Assembly (NCBI RefSeq): GCF_010686685.1
Contig: NZ_JAAGWD010000002.1
Coordinates: 496,001 to 560,000, forward strand
Origin: Pontibacter burrus
Lineage (GTDB): Bacteria > Bacteroidota > Bacteroidia > Cytophagales > Hymenobacteraceae
Direction of reading: 5' to 3'
Length of the DNA stretch: 64,000 bases
The translations under genes and the position numbers were made by a program. The notes under the pieces are model-generated. The model saw nothing but the letters and a program-made list of their open reading frames with translations, was not told the origin of the DNA and did not search any database. Positions 17,180 through 26,265 of this stretch are shown one piece after another; positions within the stretch are counted from its first letter, which is position 1, and every line of letters starts with the position of its first letter.

Positions 17180-17819
17180 AATCTCAAATCTTTTAATGTG
17201 AGGAAATTGATTATGGTGCCCCGTCTGCCTTCGGCGCCGGAGGAAGGGCATAGGTGGAGCCAAAGAAAATGTGGAGGGTCCCGGAAAGGGATACCCATTT
17301 TGTTTGGACGACCTTGTCCCGTGTCCGGACCGCAAGGCTATTTTTGCCCCAAAATGAATGACGTTGGATTTTTGCTTTGAAGTAACTTTAGCAATTGGGC
17401 CTTTACGAATGTTACTGCTTCTATATTTAAAGCACTAGTGTTGTGCTTTATGCAATTTCAAAGATCGGTTAAGAGTAGCAGGTCTATGTAGCCCTAATCA
17501 TGGAGGAGCCTAAGAAACCTTTGGGGCAGAATCAGATTAGAAGAATAAGTACCACTAATTGACCTATTGAAAAGATAGGCCTCTATAAATTGCAAAAGGC
17601 TTAGTTAAGCAATAGTTAAGATATTCATTGAGTGAAGATAAGTTTATCATTATTACAGTCAATCTAAAAACTATAATCCCGTGTAAAGTTGTTAAAATGG
17701 AAATCCTTATGTATTTTTAATACATAGCTTTTGAAGTTAATTATGCGGTGAGCGATTCGGTGAGCTGTGGTCTATGCAGGTTTATAAAATGTTGATTTTC
17801 AGTTAATATGTGAGCCGCG
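17180..17819. other. Intergenic region upstream of the RadC-like gene
   Basis: The first ~150 bp upstream of the RadC-like start is GC-rich and the rest AT-rich. No gene is supported. It ends at the tRNA-fragment relic. Confidence 0.45.
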
Positions 17820-17965
17820 TAAAATCCCTCACTCTCTGCAGATAATATTGCCAAGAGATCAAAAAAGCCCTTAGATCATAGATTTAAGGGCTCTTTTGTT
17901 TCATCTCCTCTCCTGAATCATTCAGTTTTTCTTAATCCTTAGGGGATAATTCGGGTATCCGGAGT
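17820..17965 (+). repeat. Relict tRNA 3'-end plus hairpin (attachment-site relic, copy 1)
   Basis: About 145 bp are repeated in direct orientation at 36540-36690. The shared part begins with the 3' end of a tRNA (AATCCCTCACTCTCTGCA here), then GATAATATTGCCAAGAGATC, a hairpin (AGCCCTTA 17866-17873 / TAAGGGCT 17885-17892, then CTTTTG), and ~70 bp of weaker similarity ending in ATTCGGGTA. The 5' part of the tRNA is absent. Such 3' fragments are typical products of integrases that use tRNA genes, and a broken integrase gene starts 125 bp downstream. Confidence 0.65.
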
Positions 17966-18089
17966 TAAAAATATTCTGGGTGATTGAATTCCTTTTAAGG
18001 TGTTGATTATCATTTAGATGTACAGGGTTTGTGCATCTAGTGGAGTCATGGTTTGATGTTTAATTTTAACCATATAAGGAGGAAATGTA

Positions 18090-18460
18090 ATGGACACGAG
18101 GATTAGTATTCTTTTCTATGACAAGGAGTCAAAGCTTACAAGAAACGGATTTTTGCCGATTTACCTGCGCGTGACAATCAGTGGGCAGCGGTTTGAGACC
18201 ATCACCCACCGCCATGTTCGACCTGTAAACTGGCTGGCAGAAGCAGGCAAGGTTAAAGGCAACTCAGAGCACGCACGTAGTGTTAATGCCTACCTGGATA
18301 CACTCCGGGCGCAAGTTTATTCTTATTAACGGGAACTGCTTCAAGATGGCAAGCCGCTTACCACTGATACGTTCAGGGAAAAATGGCTGGGTTTGGGTAA
18401 GAAGTCCATCCTCTTACTTGACATTTTCAGCCAGTACCCGGGGGAGACAAGGAGATCAGG
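18090..18460 (+). pseudogene. Tyrosine recombinase (phage-type integrase) N-terminal remnant
   Basis: The frame from ATG 18090 reads MDTRISILFYDKESKLTRNG...IYLRVTISGQRFE, then WLAEAGKVKGNSEHARSVNAYLDTL, the arm-type DNA-binding start of Bacteroidota tyrosine recombinases. It meets a TAA at 18328 where relatives have Gln (YQRELLQDG...), and the same frame continues with family-like sequence (RELLQDGKPLTTDTFREKWLGLGKKSILLLDIFSQY) to about 18440. The core-binding and catalytic domains with the Arg-His-Arg-Tyr residues are missing. It is a dead integrase next to the tRNA-fragment relic and presumably belonged to the element that used that site. Confidence 0.8.
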
Positions 18461-18499
18461 AAAGTCTCTGTCAGGTCGGCAGTGGCGCCTTTATAATTC

Positions 18500-18731
18500 G
18501 GGACCCTTCACCCATTTGAAGATGGCAACGGTAGAATCGGGCGTGCCCTAGCAGAAAAAGCGTTGTCGTAAACCTTAAGCCATCCGGTGTTGCTTAGCCT
18601 TTCCAGGAAAATAGAGGCAGATAAGCAGACATACTACAATATTGACGTCAGAGAGCTTGACTCTGGTTTTATCTCTGGCTATGAATTCTGGCTCAAAACT
18701 ACTCGTGGCTGCGCGCACGATGTTATTTAAT
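18500..18731 (+). pseudogene. Fic-domain protein remnant
   Basis: Starting at 18509 the sequence reads HPFEDGNGRIGRALAEKALS, which contains the complete Fic active-site signature HPFx(D/E)GNGRxxR, whose His catalyses AMP or related nucleotide transfer to a target hydroxyl. A TAA (18569-18571) interrupts the frame, after which LLSLSRKIEADKQTYYN continues the family pattern. The sequence then becomes unrecognisable up to a stop near 18731. The N-terminal part of the Fic fold is absent and is replaced upstream by integrase remnant sequence, so two broken genes have been joined. No function expected. Confidence 0.75.
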
Positions 18732-18751
18732 CTTTAAATAGCTATGTTGTC

Positions 18752-18799
18752 ACTAATGCAATAAGGGGTCCTTTGCAAAGGGTCCCTTATTGCATTAGT
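18752..18799 (-). terminator. Strong 16-bp hairpin terminator
   Basis: Arms 18752-18767 (ACTAATGCAATAAGGG) and 18784-18799 are perfect complements, and the loop contains a further small palindrome (CCTTTGCAAAGG). It lies just past the stop of the SnoaL-like gene and ends the minus-strand operon. Confidence 0.8.
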
Positions 18800-18814
18800 T
18801 TTGATTTAATATCT

Positions 18815-19270
18815 CTATTGCGGTATAGAAAGATGCTCGTGTGCTATTTTCCAGTTGCCATTCTCTTTTACAAGTATAGTTGTACCACGCCCTTTGCCCT
18901 GTATGGATTTGCCGTTATGGGTACCCTGGTAGGTATAGGTATAAATGCAGGTAGCAATGCGCTTGTCTATTGATAACCATGTAATGTCCTCAATTCCGTA
19001 TACCTCGTCTGGCAGGTAATTCCAGCTTTCGTTAAAACTTGCTTCTATTTCAGGTAATCCCCTGCTCTCTTTTTTATTGAACCAGTATACAGCATCGGGT
19101 TGCAAAAGCGGTTGTACATTGGCAAAATTGTGTGAGTTAGTGGCTGTCACATACTGTTGCATAAAGGTAGCAAGTTCCTGTTTGGTTTCCGGGTCTACCT
19201 TGCCTGCAAACCCAAGTACGGGAATGCTACATAAGAGGCAAAGAAATAGTTTAAACATGTTATTCAACAT
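18815..19270 (-). CDS. Exported SnoaL-like/NTF2-fold protein
   Basis: This 151-residue protein (or 147 from Met5) has a signal peptide (MFKLFLCLLCSIPVLGFA). The mature domain matches the DUF4440/SnoaL-like nuclear-transport-factor-2 fold: TKQELATFMQQYVTATNSHNFANVQPLLQPDAVYWF, then the central ITWLSIDKRIATCIYTYTYQG and the C-terminal GRGTTILVKENGNWKIAHEHLS. Members are small ligand-binding or enzyme domains with varied substrates, so the activity cannot be assigned. It is the last gene of a minus-strand run, 48 bp after the TonB-type receptor, and is followed by a strong terminator, so it is probably co-transcribed with the receptor and the two hydrolases upstream. Confidence 0.8.
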   Translation of the reverse strand: MLNNMFKLFLCLLCSIPVLGFAGKVDPETKQELATFMQQYVTATNSHNFANVQPLLQPDAVYWFNKKESRGLPEIEASFNESWNYLPDEVYGIEDITWLSIDKRIATCIYTYTYQGTHNGKSIQGKGRGTTILVKENGNWKIAHEHLSIPQ

Positions 19271-19318
19271 CGTTTTAGGATTGAGGTTAGGGAGTAGATA
19301 AAACTATAGATTAGACTT

Positions 19319-21733
19319 TTACTGTCCGCCAGCGCGGTTTAATTCCTCCAGTTTTATACTTCGGTTGCGGGCTTTAAAATTCTGGCCGTGCTGGAAGTTG
19401 TACCGCAGGTTCAGCTTTATACTTCTAACCATAAAGTAGTTCACAAACCGGAACACATCGCCGTTATAGCTGGCATCACCGCGCATATCTCTTGTCCTGA
19501 AAATGTCTGTAGCACCCAGGGTAACGTCCAGCTTATCTTTCATAAAAGATCTTTTAAGACCGGCATCGAGCCACCACTGGCGCTTAAACTGGTAAACGCC
19601 GTGGTTTGATGGGGAATTATACCCGGCCGTAGCCTGCAGTTGCAAATCCAAGGGCAGCAGCACGTTATGGGTGGATTGAAGCATCCAGTAGAGCTGGCTA
19701 TTTTGTATCGCTTCCTCTTTTAAAAATATTTTGTTTTTCTGGTAACCAGCCACCAGGTTGTTGCTCACATCCCAACCCGATAGAAGCTTGACAGGTGCAA
19801 TTAGTGTGGCGCTATAGTTTTCGGCTTTATCAATATTTCGTTCTTTGTAGACGGTGGTATTATCTTCTGAATTTTGCTCAGGCACTTCTGCAAAGAAGTC
19901 TTTTGTATAAGCATAGCCAAGCTGCAAACTATAGGTGTTGTGCAACAGCTGGTTTACCTGGAAAACACTGGTAAATTGCGGTCTTAAATCGGGATTGCCT
20001 TCTGCCCAGCTGTAAGGGTCCTGGTAAAAGATGAACGGGTTAAGCGAGCGGTAATTTGGCCTGTCGATGCGACGGCTGTAACTATAGGTTACCTGGTATT
20101 GCTGGCTTACCTGCTGCGTTAAAAACACACTTGGAAACAGGTTCAGGTAACGCTTGCGGATGGCATCTGAAGCCTCGGGTTTACCTTTGCCCAGGGTCTG
20201 CTCACCGCGCAGGCCGGCCTGCAATTTCCATGTATCACTAAGGTTGGTGTTCAGGTTTACATAACCTGCCAGTATACTTTCGGTGTAGCGGTACTGGTTA
20301 CTTCTGTTCTCATCAAGCTCTTCCTGTTCCCCTTTCACTTCATAAAAACTGAGCTCATTATCCGATACCACATGGCTTGCTTTCAGACCTGCCTCCAGTT
20401 TTGCTTTTTGCCAGGCTTTCATACTATAGTCGGCGTTGGCAGAATAAATATGGTAGTAGCCGGGATTATAGGTGCGCAGCAACTCGTCTGTTATTGTGTT
20501 GTCGTTAAGGTTCTGGTATTGGTTCTCGTAGCGGGCGTTGGCTTTATTCTGTAGCTGAATGTAATCTATACTTAGCGCCAGGGTGGTTCCAACCGTATCG
20601 AGCTGACCGTTGTAATGCAGGTTAAAAGTATGGTTGGTGCTGCGGTTGTCGTTAAAGTTACCGGCCTCTATAAACGTATGTTTTCCGGTTTTACGGTCAT
20701 TCATGTCGGTGCCTGAGTAAAAAGCACGGTCCATGGTATTCATGCTCAGGTTCACAACAGCTCCCAGACTATGGCGTGCGTTCAGGTCGTAATCAGTACC
20801 AAAACGCAGGGCAGGAGTATGCATTGTTAACGTTTCATCGCGCAGCTGGTGAAAATGGGCATCGGCCCCGTTGGCGTGGAATTCGCGGATCATGACTCCT
20901 TCGCGCAGGCGCGGCCGCTCGGCCATATCCAGGTTCAGAAAAGAATTCCAGTTGCCTGCTTTATAGTTCAGGTTCATCCCTGCAGTGTATCCTGAAGCGC
21001 CGTTATACTGGTAACCGGCATTTAAGCTCCCATTCAGGCCCAGGCGGGTGTTTTGTTTCAGTTTAATATTGATGATACCGGAACTGCCAGCCGCTTCATA
21101 CTTTGCCGACGGATTCGAGATCACTTCAATCTCCTTTATATTTTCGGCAGACATGGCTTCCAGGTAACTTTGTAGTTCCTTACCTGTAAAATAAGTGAGC
21201 CTGCCATCCACCATCACGTTTGCACCCGCTTTTCCATTCAGTTGAATATTGCCATCCTGATCTACAAATACACCCGGTGCTTTCTCCAGCATTTCAAACG
21301 CAGTGCTGCCTGCTGCTAAAGCGGTACCTGCCACACTCACCACCATTTTATCAGCTTCAACGGTAATAGCGGGTCGTGTAGTTTTTACCGTTATTTCACG
21401 CAGTGTCCTCGCATCTTGTTTTAAAATAACTACGCCAACGTCTTTCTTAAACGAACTGTCTCCTACCCGGAATGCAGCAGTATACAGTTGGGTATAACCT
21501 ATCGTGCTGATCCGTAAAATATAGCTGCCAGGTGTTGGCGTTGGAATTAAAAACGAACCGTCTACATTGGTCATCGCACCTGTTATGCCCGTGGAATCAG
21601 GTAGTTGCAGAACGGCTACATTGGCGTAGGGCAGGGCAGCGCCTTTCTCATCTTTTAATGTACCTGTTAGCTGTGCAAACGCATTGGTGGCAAGTATAAA
21701 GCACAGGCCTGTAGTAAGCAGCGGAAATTTCAT
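19319..21733 (-). CDS. TonB-dependent receptor-like outer-membrane beta-barrel protein
   Basis: The ATG at 21733 is chosen because it starts directly with a signal peptide (MKFPLLTTGLCFILATNAFAQ); an ATG at 21793 adds 20 residues without function. The 804-residue protein has a carboxypeptidase-like regulatory domain (about 22-110, LTGTLKDEKGAALPYANV), a plug domain (about 125-220, with FEMLEKAPGVFVDQDGNIQLNGK and IEVISNPSAKYEAAGSSGIINI), then a long barrel ending in NLRYNFQHGQNFK plus a short tail. This is the outer-membrane beta-barrel/TonB-linked family in which the plug is followed directly by an OMP_b-brl-type barrel. The substrate is unknown. The gene lies between the serine hydrolase and the SnoaL-like gene on the same strand, hinting at uptake or sensing of a product of those enzymes. 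Confidence 0.88.
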   Translation of the reverse strand: MKFPLLTTGLCFILATNAFAQLTGTLKDEKGAALPYANVAVLQLPDSTGITGAMTNVDGSFLIPTPTPGSYILRISTIGYTQLYTAAFRVGDSSFKKDVGVVILKQDARTLREITVKTTRPAITVEADKMVVSVAGTALAAGSTAFEMLEKAPGVFVDQDGNIQLNGKAGANVMVDGRLTYFTGKELQSYLEAMSAENIKEIEVISNPSAKYEAAGSSGIINIKLKQNTRLGLNGSLNAGYQYNGASGYTAGMNLNYKAGNWNSFLNLDMAERPRLREGVMIREFHANGADAHFHQLRDETLTMHTPALRFGTDYDLNARHSLGAVVNLSMNTMDRAFYSGTDMNDRKTGKHTFIEAGNFNDNRSTNHTFNLHYNGQLDTVGTTLALSIDYIQLQNKANARYENQYQNLNDNTITDELLRTYNPGYYHIYSANADYSMKAWQKAKLEAGLKASHVVSDNELSFYEVKGEQEELDENRSNQYRYTESILAGYVNLNTNLSDTWKLQAGLRGEQTLGKGKPEASDAIRKRYLNLFPSVFLTQQVSQQYQVTYSYSRRIDRPNYRSLNPFIFYQDPYSWAEGNPDLRPQFTSVFQVNQLLHNTYSLQLGYAYTKDFFAEVPEQNSEDNTTVYKERNIDKAENYSATLIAPVKLLSGWDVSNNLVAGYQKNKIFLKEEAIQNSQLYWMLQSTHNVLLPLDLQLQATAGYNSPSNHGVYQFKRQWWLDAGLKRSFMKDKLDVTLGATDIFRTRDMRGDASYNGDVFRFVNYFMVRSIKLNLRYNFQHGQNFKARNRSIKLEELNRAGGQ

Positions 21734-21848
21734 AAATAAAGTTATAGTTTGGATATAGGTATAGAAGGGCACCGCGTAAACGGTGCCCTTCATGATGTAT
21801 TCCTGAAATATGCTTATAGAAGTATAGCGTGCCGAACTGAGCTATACT

Positions 21849-23015
21849 TTATAGGGTCTGCAGGGCAGGGGTAATGATTTTTGCCATATCCAGCAGGTAA
21901 GCGTGTGGTGTTCTTTTCAGTAACCGGAAATTATCTGTATTAAACTGTATGGCCATTGCCAGGTCCAGTTCAGGGAAATATTCTGCATCCGTCAGGTAAC
22001 CCGGAAACCAGCCGCTATGCCCGTATCCCATACCCGCAGCACCACCCGGCCTGATCTGCATGCCCAAACCATACAGGTGGTCTTTGCCGGTGTTGGCAGC
22101 CACGCCCTGGCGCATTTGCCCGCGTAAAGCCGGTGATATACTTTTAAGGTGATAGTAAGCTTTAGCCCAGGTTGCCAGGTCCGCAGCGCTCGAAACAAAG
22201 CCACCACCTGTCCACTCAAACTGTGGGTTTAAAGCAAGCTGCCCAGCTTTTACGTAAGCACCTTTCACCGGGAAGGGGCCAGCCGGGTTTACGTAGCCAA
22301 CCACCAGGTTTTTATACTGCATTTTTACAGATGGTTCTGTTGCTTTCAGCTTGTAAGGTTTTACTACATACTTATCTGCCAGGTCATACATCTTTTTTCC
22401 ACTGATTTTTTCGATGATGTACCCGAAAAGAATGTAGTTGGTATCGGCGTAGCCAAAGGCTGTTCCGGCTTCAAACAATGGTTCCCTGTCAAAAACATAA
22501 GCCAGAATTTCTACCGGGGTCCAGGTGTGGTTGGCCTGCAAACGCTGCATAAAATCGCCAAGCTCATAGTATTCCTCAATCCCTGAAGTATGGTTCAGGA
22601 GCATACGCATGGTTATACTGCTGGCATTCGGAATTCTGTTGAACCATACTTCTTTACCGATATGCTTTTCTATCTTATCGTCCAGGTGAAACATACCCTG
22701 TTCTGCCAGCACCATAGCCGAGGCTGCAAACAAGGTTTTGCCATTACTTCCTGAAAACATGCGGTTAGCAGGGCGCATCGGGGTGTTGTTTACAGAGTCT
22801 GCAAGGCCGGTAGCTATCGTTAGTTGTTCCCCGGATGGTAATACTACACTAAATGTAGCTCCCGGAAAGCCATTGGCTTTTTGCAGGGAGTCAAGTTTTG
22901 CCTGTAAGCGCTTTGTAAGGTCCGAAGTTTTTGCAGATTGCTGTGCCAGTACAGGCAGGTACGCGCAGCAGAAAAGGATAAGAATAACATAGCGCAGTTG
23001 GGGCAATCTTTTCAT
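21849..23015 (-). CDS. Secreted serine hydrolase (class C beta-lactamase/DD-peptidase family)
   Basis: This is a 388-residue exported enzyme with a signal peptide to about residue 25 (PVLAQQ). The penicillin-binding fold motifs are SNGK at 90-93 (SxxK nucleophile and general base), a YADTNY segment in place of the usual YxN loop, and GHSG near 335 in the position of the KTG box. The layout and length fit Pfam Beta-lactamase (PF00144) esterases and peptidases such as DD-carboxypeptidases, esterases and D-amino-acid hydrolases; true beta-lactamase activity cannot be inferred. The start is 20 bp after the stop of the C45 gene, so the two are almost certainly in one operon. The AD in place of SN in the YxN motif is unusual. 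Confidence 0.88.
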   Translation of the reverse strand: MKRLPQLRYVILILFCCAYLPVLAQQSAKTSDLTKRLQAKLDSLQKANGFPGATFSVVLPSGEQLTIATGLADSVNNTPMRPANRMFSGSNGKTLFAASAMVLAEQGMFHLDDKIEKHIGKEVWFNRIPNASSITMRMLLNHTSGIEEYYELGDFMQRLQANHTWTPVEILAYVFDREPLFEAGTAFGYADTNYILFGYIIEKISGKKMYDLADKYVVKPYKLKATEPSVKMQYKNLVVGYVNPAGPFPVKGAYVKAGQLALNPQFEWTGGGFVSSAADLATWAKAYYHLKSISPALRGQMRQGVAANTGKDHLYGLGMQIRPGGAAGMGYGHSGWFPGYLTDAEYFPELDLAMAIQFNTDNFRLLKRTPHAYLLDMAKIITPALQTL

Positions 23016-23035
23016 AGTAAATAGAGCGGTTAGCG

Positions 23036-24238
23036 TTAGATGATCTGTTCGAAAAAATATTCCTGGTAGTCGGCTGTGTCAGGTGAACCATAGGTAACCT
23101 GCACCGATGGTTTTCTGCCGAACGTGAAGAGTACAGAACTGAATGTAAAGGATGACGCTTTTTTGTTATAGGTAACACAAACAGGGCCTTGTGGATCGTC
23201 CTTCGAGCGCAGCGTTGCCTGTATTACTTCCGGAGAAAGTATTGTTTCGGGGTTTGCCAGGCGTGCTTGGAGGGCATTAAAACGTTTCTGGCTGTTGGTA
23301 TGCGGGGTGGTGCCTGCCAGGATGCGGGCGTGATATTCCTGCTTCCAGGGTTTTACATCGTGGTTTGCCAGTGCGTGGTTGGTATGGTACACAACCTGCC
23401 TGCTGGCAACAGGATAAAAAGGCACGACCGTTGTTGCGGATGCTTCCAGGTTCACCACTTCCTTGTTGGTGCCGATCAGGTAGTTCTGGCCGGTGGCGTG
23501 TTTTACATTTTGAACAAAATCCAGCGCCTTTTCCCCGGAATTCTGATTCAGGATCCCTCGCGTTACAAAGGCAACCGGCAGGCCTTCGGGCTGGCTGCTC
23601 AGCTCGGTTAAAGCGTTGATGACTACGCCCACCCCATCGTAATTCATCCCGGCAAAACCAAGAAAACCGGCACAAGACATAATATACTGCTCGGGCACAT
23701 CCTCTGCCGCTACAATGTGCAGGAGTACCTGATATCCTTGCATGAAGGTGTCAATATCAATGTTTTGAGCGATATAAGTAGGAGAGGATTTGGTGGCTGC
23801 CACCCCGATGGCACTGCAATGCTCTTTTGCCACGGAACCATTTTTCAGGCGGTCCAGGTATCCCCAGTATTCATCAATCAACTGAAAGGCAAGCACATCC
23901 TCTTCTTTTTGGCCAGAACCGGCTGCCATGCCCTGTATTTCCTGCCAGAGCGCAGGGGTATACTTTAGGATCGCGGCTTTGTAGTCGGAGGTATACAGGA
24001 AGTCGGCAATCACGGCATCGGGGTCTTTACCCGTGTCTTTGTTTATGGAAGCTTTCCATTTCTTGTATACTTCTGCAATTGCAGACCGCAGTTGCACCCC
24101 ATGTTGAAAACCCCGCTGATATGGTGTTCCGCTTAGGGAAAGAACCGGTACTTTTTTCTGAGGTTTGCCAGCGGCAGATGTAACGGTGGCTGTTGCCAGT
24201 GCGCAACATAGTAAAAGTAAAAAGGTAATTTTTTTCAT
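23036..24238 (-). CDS. Exported C45-family autoproteolytic acyltransferase/hydrolase
   Basis: The 400-residue protein begins with a signal peptide (to about SAAG, residue 24). It resembles the C45 peptidase/acyl-CoA:6-aminopenicillanate acyltransferase-like family of Ntn hydrolases: GTPYQRGFQHGVQL near the N-terminus, the sequence EHCSAIGV with Cys141 as the expected autoprocessed nucleophile, the NIDID motif, and downstream GFAGMNYDGVGVVINAL. Ntn hydrolases cleave their own chain before the nucleophile and then hydrolyse amide bonds. The natural substrate is unknown. It leads a probable operon with the serine hydrolase, receptor and SnoaL-like genes. The segment 23254-23587 is identical to part of a truncated copy at 34.4-34.7 kb. 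Confidence 0.85.
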   Translation of the reverse strand: MKKITFLLLLCCALATATVTSAAGKPQKKVPVLSLSGTPYQRGFQHGVQLRSAIAEVYKKWKASINKDTGKDPDAVIADFLYTSDYKAAILKYTPALWQEIQGMAAGSGQKEEDVLAFQLIDEYWGYLDRLKNGSVAKEHCSAIGVAATKSSPTYIAQNIDIDTFMQGYQVLLHIVAAEDVPEQYIMSCAGFLGFAGMNYDGVGVVINALTELSSQPEGLPVAFVTRGILNQNSGEKALDFVQNVKHATGQNYLIGTNKEVVNLEASATTVVPFYPVASRQVVYHTNHALANHDVKPWKQEYHARILAGTTPHTNSQKRFNALQARLANPETILSPEVIQATLRSKDDPQGPVCVTYNKKASSFTFSSVLFTFGRKPSVQVTYGSPDTADYQEYFFEQII

Positions 24239-24813
24239 AATGGCAGGTTATATAGATGATAGGGAATGCTGTGAAATCAAAGTGTACAATCATTAAGATT
24301 TTAGCAGCTGCATCAAAGCTAGTTTAAAGGCAACAAACAGCTGTTGTCAAATCCTGCCAATTTTGCTGTCTCCCAGGTATATACTGCAAAGTTTAAGCTC
24401 AGCCAGTTGCATATAAAAGCCCACCATAGCCGATGGACTCAGACTTCGTAAATGTCTCAACTTATAAAGTGGTTATCCTTTACTCTATGCCGGGGGCGAG
24501 GTGCTGTAAAAGGAGAGAAATTAGCGCTGATGAAACTCCGCGAACTGTAACAAGTGTCACTTAATCACTCAGTTTTACCTGAAGTGTGCAACAAGACAGG
24601 TGAAGCAGCGAAATCTAAAAAATTATACATGGCAATTGGCAACCTTCTTTCAGAAATGAACGGCCTGAACAGCTGTAACCTCTTTGTGAAGTTTGAGGAA
24701 TAATGTTAAAAGCTATGTCCGGAAGTATAAACTGAAGTTATACTAGGAGGAAGGTCCCATTTGCTGATTACCTACTTTTATACGCTTCTGTAGTTGGATC
24801 ATCAACAAAAAAG
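24239..24813. other. Intergenic region between the C45 operon and the PDZ-hydrolase gene
   Basis: No ORF is supported. Near 24414-24432 there is a decayed form (AAAGCCCACCATAGCCGATGG) of the hairpin seen intact at 34839-34864 beside the truncated C45 copy, so the two loci share more than coding sequence. The operon promoter should be near 24240-24330. Confidence 0.45.
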
Positions 24814-24851
24814 TAAGCCCTGTTTGCGTTATCTTATGCAAACAGGGCTTA
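24814..24851 (-). terminator. 14-bp hairpin terminator
   Basis: Arms TAAGCCCTGTTTGC (24814-24827) and its complement 24838-24851 flank a 10-base loop, followed on the minus strand by ACTTTTTTG. It closes the PDZ-alpha/beta hydrolase gene. Confidence 0.85.
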
Positions 24852-24873
24852 TACTTAAAGAGCTATAGTACCT

Positions 24874-26265
24874 TTATTTTTTCATTACCCGCTTCATCCA
24901 GGTGTCCGTTTCTGTAATCAGGTTTTTGTTAAAGTTTGCTTTGTTATACGCCAGGTCGCGTTTATTCATTTGAGCTACGCCTTCGGCCATGCCCGGCACA
25001 AGAATCAGCGAGTGGTTTGTCTTCGGCATGGTCAGGAAAGTGGCGTGGCCGGGATGATAATGGTTTACCACTTCTACAATCCGTTTATGGTCTTCCGCGT
25101 TTACGATCTCAAAGTCATATTCGCCCCAGATAGAAAGTACATGTTCGTCGGTTTCTGCCCATGCTTTTGTTAGGTTCAGCTCGTCAATTTCCTGCCAGTA
25201 ACGGTAATCCCTTGACCAGAAAATATCGCCGCCCATATGCTGAAATTCTTCCTGTAAGATCTTTTTATAGGCAGGGTCTGCTGCGGCTATGGTATCAGGG
25301 TGCTGGCCAAGTACAAAGAACCTGTACATCACATGGTGCAGCTGGCGCATGGTTTCTTCGTGGGCTACATAGTCTTTACCGGTTGCGGGTGCCTGGAACC
25401 TGAACATTTCTGTTGCAAATTCAAACCACGGGCGGTAAGGGCTGCCATAGACCATAACACCGTTCAGGCTATGTTTCTGGCTAAGGATAGGTGCCACTAT
25501 TCCACCCATCGAGTGGCCAAAAATGAAAACATTCTCAGGGTTTACCTGCGGCAGTTGCTTGAGTTTTAGCAGACCCTGCTCAAACGCTTCTATCTCTGTG
25601 GAAAGGTCTATGTCGAAGCAGGAGGGTGTATTCACATTGTCGCCCAAACCCGGTTTTTCAACCAGCATTACTACATAGCCCAGATCGCTCCAGCCTTTTA
25701 TAAGCTGGTTATAAGGAGAGGTCCCATAATCGTCAATGGATTGGCACGGAAAGCCAGGTATAAAAAGTATAGCCGGGTGGTTACCGGCTGCTTTGGGAGT
25801 ATACGTAATGGTGCGTAACTGCCCGTTCCGAAAATCCACCTGGTCATAAACGACATTGGTACTTTCAGCTGTTTCCAAAGGCTTTGCAACTACTTTCCCT
25901 TTTAAACTTTTCTTTTTGCCATCCCGCAAAAGCTGCAAAGTTATAGTTTGGCCCGGGGTTAATAGCTGGTTTATACTGGCAACATCTGCCGGAGCTTGCA
26001 CCGCCTGTTTGTTTACTGATAGTATAATATCGCCCTGCTTAATACCCAGTACCTCTGCTGTAGAATGTGAGCTGACCCGTGTAACAACTATACCTGATTT
26101 AAGTTGATGCACCCTGGCCAGCGAATCCGGAAGGATAGAAGTGCGTAGCCCGAGTGTGGCCTTGCGTTTCAGTTGTTGTGCTTCTGCCTGGCCGGCTATG
26201 AGTATAGCTAGTATAAAAAACAGTTTACCGAGTTGTTTCAGGTTGTCGGATAGAAAGGTGTTCAT
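24874..26265 (-). CDS. Exported PDZ-domain alpha/beta hydrolase
   Basis: This is a 463-residue secreted protein with a signal peptide (residues ~1-29, AGQAEAQ). Residues ~35-125 form a PDZ-like domain (LGLRTSILP...GIVVTRVSSHSTAEVLGIKQGDIILSVNKQAV). Residues ~135-460 are an alpha/beta hydrolase with HPAILFIPGFPCQS for the oxyanion region, GHSMGG with nucleophile Ser252, and an acid/His region ending in MPKTNHSL. A PDZ domain fused to such a hydrolase suggests a periplasmic esterase or peptidase that docks on a peptide C-terminus. It has its own terminator and is divergent from the AraC regulator at 26461 (about 195 bp between), which may control it. Confidence 0.85.
   Translation of the reverse strand: MNTFLSDNLKQLGKLFFILAILIAGQAEAQQLKRKATLGLRTSILPDSLARVHQLKSGIVVTRVSSHSTAEVLGIKQGDIILSVNKQAVQAPADVASINQLLTPGQTITLQLLRDGKKKSLKGKVVAKPLETAESTNVVYDQVDFRNGQLRTITYTPKAAGNHPAILFIPGFPCQSIDDYGTSPYNQLIKGWSDLGYVVMLVEKPGLGDNVNTPSCFDIDLSTEIEAFEQGLLKLKQLPQVNPENVFIFGHSMGGIVAPILSQKHSLNGVMVYGSPYRPWFEFATEMFRFQAPATGKDYVAHEETMRQLHHVMYRFFVLGQHPDTIAAADPAYKKILQEEFQHMGGDIFWSRDYRYWQEIDELNLTKAWAETDEHVLSIWGEYDFEIVNAEDHKRIVEVVNHYHPGHATFLTMPKTNHSLILVPGMAEGVAQMNKRDLAYNKANFNKNLITETDTWMKRVMKK

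Noticed and set aside
21849..23015. True beta-lactamase resistance gene
   Set aside because: The SxxK and HSG motifs define the wider PF00144 hydrolase family, and nothing specific to beta-lactamases is visible, so only serine hydrolase is claimed.
23189..23611. Plus-strand ORF of 140 codons repeated at 34311-34715
   Set aside because: It repeats only because it is antisense to the duplicated C45 segment; the minus frame has the family motifs.
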